8,379 nucleotides of DNA, taken from assembly GCA_045637645.1 (NCBI GenBank), contig JAZTZV010000005.1, positions 1 through 8,379 of the forward strand. Direction: 5' to 3'. Positions 5,402 to 8,379 of this stretch are shown here, in pieces. A program made the position numbers and the translations under genes. This DNA is from RGIG1959 sp045637645 (lineage in GTDB: Bacteria > Bacillota > Clostridia > Oscillospirales > Acutalibacteraceae). The notes under the pieces are model-generated. The model did no database searches, was not told the DNA's origin, and saw only the letters and a list, made by a program, of their open reading frames with translations. The stretch's first letter is position 1, and each line of letters opens with the position of its first letter.

Positions 5402-7789
5402 GTGAAAAAATGGCTATCTTTTTTATTGGCGGCGGCTCTTTTGTGCGCGGCGGTGCCGATGGTGGCATCTGCTCAGCAGGAAATCAGCATCGAAGTGAAC
5501 GGACGAAACTGTAATCGTGATGCTGGCAAACTGATCGTGTACACAGAGGAGTACGGCGACACAACGGGCACAAATTTCTGGGGTCTTGAAGCGGTCGTCG
5601 ACAGCAACAATTGCGTCATCGAAATGTCCAACGGCAATGCCGAAATCCCCGAAGGCGGTTTTGTGGTATCGGGACACGATGACGAAGAAAAAGAAAACGG
5701 CAAGAAAATGAAAACGTGGATCCAACAAAACATTACGTACGGCGATTATGTGTATTACAATCACCGTACGTCGATGCTGACGGTGTCGGATCAACCGTTG
5801 CCTGCCAAATCGCCGTTTTATTCGTTTGATAACCCTGCGGATGCGGTGAACGTGGAACGCGGCGACAATCAGCAAATCCTGTACACGCCGGAATACGGCA
5901 CGACGACCGGAACCGGCGAATACGGCTATGAGGTTGTCGTTGAGGACGGCGTTGTCACCAAACTCGGCGGTAACAATTCGACGATTCCGTCGAACGGCTA
6001 TGTGGTATCGCTTCACGGTCATACCGCCGGTTGGATGCGCTTGAAAATTGTCAAGGGTATGGAAGTGGAGTTTGATCCCGAAACCCTCAACGTGGTGTTT
6101 AAATACAGCGCGGAAGGCTTGCAAAAGTCTGTTACGTATCTGATCGATCAAGCGCAAAACGGTATAAACGACGCAAAAGCAACATTTGTGTATGCGGATT
6201 ACGATGCCACGCAATCTGCGCTGGACAGCTTGGAAGCAACCTATCAAACGGCGTTGACCGCCTATCAAGCGGACGGCGATGAAAATGCCTTTGCGGATTG
6301 CTGCGATGTTTTGATCGAGAAGATCGGTGTGCTTTGCAATTCGCTTTGCGACAGCTATCCTGTGCAATATCGCGGCGTGTGGATCCGTCCTTCGCAGAAG
6401 ACTGCGGCGGAAGTGGATGCGTACATCAAAACCTTGCGCGATGCTTGCGTCAACTTTGTGTGCATCGAGGGCTGGTTTGAAAACGGCGTGATCATGGAAG
6501 TGCCCGAGGGCAGCCTGTTCGGTCGTCATCCGTCGTTTAATTATGATGTCCTGCAAGCGTATATCGACGCTTGCCACAAATACGGCATGGAGTGCCATTT
6601 GTGGATGCCGATCTTGTGTGTCGGCAGTATGATCCACGACGGCTATGCAGACCGCTCGGTCGTAGGACAGAAAGAGGAATGGCTGTCTCTGAATCAGTCG
6701 GGTTTGCCGTATAATAAAGACGGCTTTATGATGATCGATCCTGCCAACGAGGAAGCCAAAGCCTATTTGTTGGATTTCTACAAATACATCGTCACTACTT
6801 ACGATATCGATTGCTTCGAAATGGACTATATCCGCTATTATGCCACGACGTCCGAAGCGGATTTCGGTTATACCGAAGCGGCGTTTGCGGGATTCGAAGA
6901 AGCGTACGGCTACGGTGTGACGCCGAAATATGATCGCAGTGCGGACTATTGGGAAGACTGGTGTCAATATCGCCGCGATTGCGTGTCGCAATGGGTGCGC
7001 GATATTCGCGCGATGATCGACGCCGAAGCCCCTGATGTGTTGTTGGCGGCGGACGTGGCATTCCCGTTTGAGCATGCGCTCGACGTGGTGTATCAAGAAT
7101 TCCCCAAGTGGTTGGAAGAAGGTCTCATCGACATTCTCCATCCGATGGCATACGGTGACGGTTTCGGCGAGGATATCAAAAAATCGGTGGAACTCGCGGG
7201 AACACGTTGCATGGTCGTGACGGGACTCGGTGCGCAAGTGGACATCTTGGGTGCGACGGAACTCGAACGTCAAGCACGCGAGAACAACAGCTACGGCGCG
7301 TACGGCGAGTGCTATTTTGAGGCACAAGCATATCTTGCCGACCAAGTGGATGTGGCGGTCAAGCAAACGGTCTATCGCAACGATGCGATCCCGATGTTCT
7401 TGGATGCGGACGCATCGGTCACAGCGGTGCTCGATTACATGAACGGACGCATCGATGACATCATCGTGCCGCTTGAGGGTATGACCGAAGCGGAAGCAAA
7501 AGCCGTGAAAAAGGCGATCGCATCCGCAACAGATAATCCGAGCGAAAAGGCACTTCTTAAATTGGAGAAGGCGATCGGTTCGGTTGAAAACGAGCAAGCC
7601 AAAGAAGTGTTGCTCAAAGATCTGGAACGTGCTCAGCGTATCGCGAACGTTGCACAGCTTGAATCCAACGGTGGAAACGGCATGGATACGTCGCTGTTCA
7701 TTTGGATTGCGATCGGCATTGCTGTCGCTGTGATTGCGGCCGCGGGCATCACGCTGGTGATCGTTCTCCGTCCCAAAAAGAAACAATAA
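5402..7789 (+). CDS. Exported, membrane-anchored GHL10-family glycoside hydrolase-like protein
   Basis: From the GTG start the protein has 795 residues. Residues 1-24 are a Sec signal peptide with probable cleavage after VASA. Two related beta-rich repeats follow (about 31-130 and 147-236), sharing YTxEYGxTTGT, GxExVV, IP..G(F/Y)VVS and a glycine-rich end. A helical linker (about 240-318) leads to a TIM-barrel-type domain (about 320-620) of the GHL10 group (formerly DUF187): RGVWIRP at 324-330, YIDACHKYGMECHLWMP, WLSLN, IDPANEEAKAYLLDFYKYI, the strand end DIDCFEMDYIRYY with Asp475 and Arg478, and DILHPMAYGDG. A charged helical stalk (about 692-755) ends in a transmembrane helix (about 765-789) and the tail RPKKKQ, so the enzyme should be displayed outside the membrane without a sortase motif. 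Known GHL10 members include E. coli DigH (YddW), which cuts peptide-free peptidoglycan glycans; a cell-wall or surface-glycan substrate is inferred here, not shown. Confidence 0.9.
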   Translation: MKKWLSFLLAAALLCAAVPMVASAQQEISIEVNGRNCNRDAGKLIVYTEEYGDTTGTNFWGLEAVVDSNNCVIEMSNGNAEIPEGGFVVSGHDDEEKENGKKMKTWIQQNITYGDYVYYNHRTSMLTVSDQPLPAKSPFYSFDNPADAVNVERGDNQQILYTPEYGTTTGTGEYGYEVVVEDGVVTKLGGNNSTIPSNGYVVSLHGHTAGWMRLKIVKGMEVEFDPETLNVVFKYSAEGLQKSVTYLIDQAQNGINDAKATFVYADYDATQSALDSLEATYQTALTAYQADGDENAFADCCDVLIEKIGVLCNSLCDSYPVQYRGVWIRPSQKTAAEVDAYIKTLRDACVNFVCIEGWFENGVIMEVPEGSLFGRHPSFNYDVLQAYIDACHKYGMECHLWMPILCVGSMIHDGYADRSVVGQKEEWLSLNQSGLPYNKDGFMMIDPANEEAKAYLLDFYKYIVTTYDIDCFEMDYIRYYATTSEADFGYTEAAFAGFEEAYGYGVTPKYDRSADYWEDWCQYRRDCVSQWVRDIRAMIDAEAPDVLLAADVAFPFEHALDVVYQEFPKWLEEGLIDILHPMAYGDGFGEDIKKSVELAGTRCMVVTGLGAQVDILGATELERQARENNSYGAYGECYFEAQAYLADQVDVAVKQTVYRNDAIPMFLDADASVTAVLDYMNGRIDDIIVPLEGMTEAEAKAVKKAIASATDNPSEKALLKLEKAIGSVENEQAKEVLLKDLERAQRIANVAQLESNGGNGMDTSLFIWIAIGIAVAVIAAAGITLVIVLRPKKKQ
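5492..6109 (+). repeat. Internal duplication of a beta-rich domain within the glycosidase
   Basis: Codons for residues 31-130 and 147-236 encode two versions of the same module. Aligned pairs include LIVYTEEYGDTTGT with QILYTPEYGTTTGT, GLEAVV with GYEVVV, and EIPEGGFVVSGH with TIPSNGYVVSLH. The DNA has diverged well beyond the protein similarity, so the duplication is old. Confidence 0.8.
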
Positions 7790-7794
7790 AAACC

Positions 7795-7828
7795 AAAAGG
7801 ACGATGTCGTGTGACATCGTCCTTTTTT
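7795..7828. terminator. Bidirectional terminator between convergent genes
   Basis: AAAAGGACGATGTC (7795-7808) pairs perfectly with GACATCGTCCTTTT (7813-7826) around GTGT. On the + strand the T-run is 7823-7828, closing the glycosidase gene. On the minus strand TTTTGGTTTTTA follows the stem, so it can also end the converging small membrane protein gene. Confidence 0.92.
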
Positions 7829-7861
7829 GCATCCAAAATAAATGTGCAATATCGTGTTGTG

Positions 7862-8242
7862 TCACATTCTTTTGCTGTGTGCCAAAGAGATTGCGCTCAA
7901 TAAAACCGGCGCCGCACAAATCCCAATGGGAGACATGTCCAAACCACTTGCAAAAAACGATACAATTCCTACAACCGAAGCGGTTCCGAATACCATTACC
8001 GCCAAAAACTCCACAAGATTTAAAAACCATAGGGGAGTATCGTTTTTGATTTGAAAATATAAAACCAAAAATGCACCAAAGAAACAAGCGACAGATACAA
8101 CAAGTGTCACGATCAGAGAATAGAGTTTGTTTTCTGCAGGGCCGAATACAGCGTAAGATGCGTATAGTATACTCGCCGTGACGAGCGGAAGAATGAACGA
8201 TATCTTTTGGCAACGAAACAGGCTGTCAAGAATATTCTTCAT
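7862..8242 (-). CDS. Small four-helix membrane protein of unknown function
   Basis: This 126-residue protein is not one I recognise. Hydrophobic segments lie at about residues 13-34, 40-63, 71-98 and 104-122, with lysines near both ends (MKNILDSLFRCQK at the start, SKRM at the end). That fits four membrane helices with both termini in the cytoplasm. There is no signal peptide, enzyme motif or transporter signature. The ATG follows AAGGCGGTGA (8256-8247), which matches the ideal site at all but one base and ends four bases before the start, and a consensus promoter stands upstream. It converges on the glycosidase gene and shares its terminator. The length, composition and signals support a real gene, but no function can be assigned. 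Confidence 0.85.
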   Translation of the reverse strand: MKNILDSLFRCQKISFILPLVTASILYASYAVFGPAENKLYSLIVTLVVSVACFFGAFLVLYFQIKNDTPLWFLNLVEFLAVMVFGTASVVGIVSFFASGLDMSPIGICAAPVLLSAISLAHSKRM

Positions 8243-8263
8243 GCAATCACCGCCTTCAAGAAA

Positions 8264-8292
8264 AGTATACCACGTAAGCGAAAGGAAGTCAA
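8264..8292 (-). promoter_or_regulatory. Sigma-A type promoter of the small membrane protein gene
   Basis: On the minus strand TTGACT (8292-8287) and TATACT (8269-8264) are 17 bases apart. The start would be near 8257, at the upstream edge of the ribosome binding site, so the leader is very short. Confidence 0.82.
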
Positions 8293-8350
8293 CTTTTTCA
8301 ATTACTTCTCTAAAAGAACCGCCGAATCAGGTAGGGGGAGAGAAAAAGTA

Positions 8351-8379
8351 AAATCCCGAACGCTTTCGCGTTCGCGATT
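8351..8379. terminator. Probable terminator hairpin cut by the window edge
   Basis: CGAACGC (8357-8363) pairs with GCGTTCG (8368-8374). After one C-C mismatch the stem continues with AATC (8352-8355) against GATT (8376-8379). On the minus strand the loop is a GAAA tetraloop and TTACTTTTT follows, which fits a terminator for a minus-strand gene to the right. The + strand side is truncated, so the direction is uncertain. Confidence 0.6.

Noticed and set aside
5423..7849. Minus-strand open frame of 808 codons opposite the glycosidase gene
   Set aside because: The + strand gene has a signal peptide, conserved motifs, promoter and terminator. The antisense frame is rich in His, Arg and Ile in the manner of a mirrored coding sequence, and it starts beyond the bidirectional terminator.
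8293..8350. Right-edge stretch searched for a gene start or end
   Set aside because: No open frame with a ribosome binding site is visible, and the purine-rich run near 8332-8347 alone is not enough to call anything.

Overview
The window looks like a chromosomal segment of a mid-GC Gram-positive bacterium, most likely a member of the Clostridia (Bacillota). The grounds are strong AAGGAG-type ribosome binding sites, consensus sigma-A style promoters with mostly 17-bp spacers, short intergenic gaps closed by stem-loop/T-run terminators, and the kinds of protein present (single-chain Fe-S serine dehydratase, MerR regulator with a membrane segment, GHL10-type surface glycosidase). The taxonomic placement is inference from style, not from a marker gene.

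Layout. Bases 16-175 are a 5S rRNA on the + strand and its terminator, the likely end of an rRNA operon lying to the left. About 220 bases without a gene follow; they hold two small inverted repeats. Two genes then lie on the minus strand: a six-helix membrane protein of unknown function (410-1240), whose terminator overlaps its last codons, and upstream of it a MerR-family regulator with a transmembrane helix and an external C-terminal domain (1352-2251). Divergent from the regulator is a 400-residue L-serine dehydratase (2423-3625, +). Next on the + strand are a 513-residue protein of unknown family with a codon bias typical of abundant proteins (3706-5247) and a 795-residue exported, membrane-anchored GHL10 glycosidase with a duplicated N-terminal domain (5402-7789). 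A four-helix small membrane protein converges from the right (7862-8242, -), sharing a bidirectional terminator with the glycosidase gene. A further hairpin sits on the right edge.

Each protein gene has its own recognisable promoter, and four of the six have a clear terminator, so most are probably single-gene units. The exceptions are merR, which may read through into the membrane protein gene, and sdaA, which has no convincing terminator before the next gene.

I see no CRISPR array, prophage, transposase, tRNA or recognisable riboswitch. The points most worth a second look are the membrane-spanning MerR regulator, whose promoter has a MerR-style 19-bp spacer and lies beside a 14-bp dyad shared with the sdaA promoter; the unrecognised, apparently highly expressed 513-residue protein; and the architecture of the surface glycosidase.
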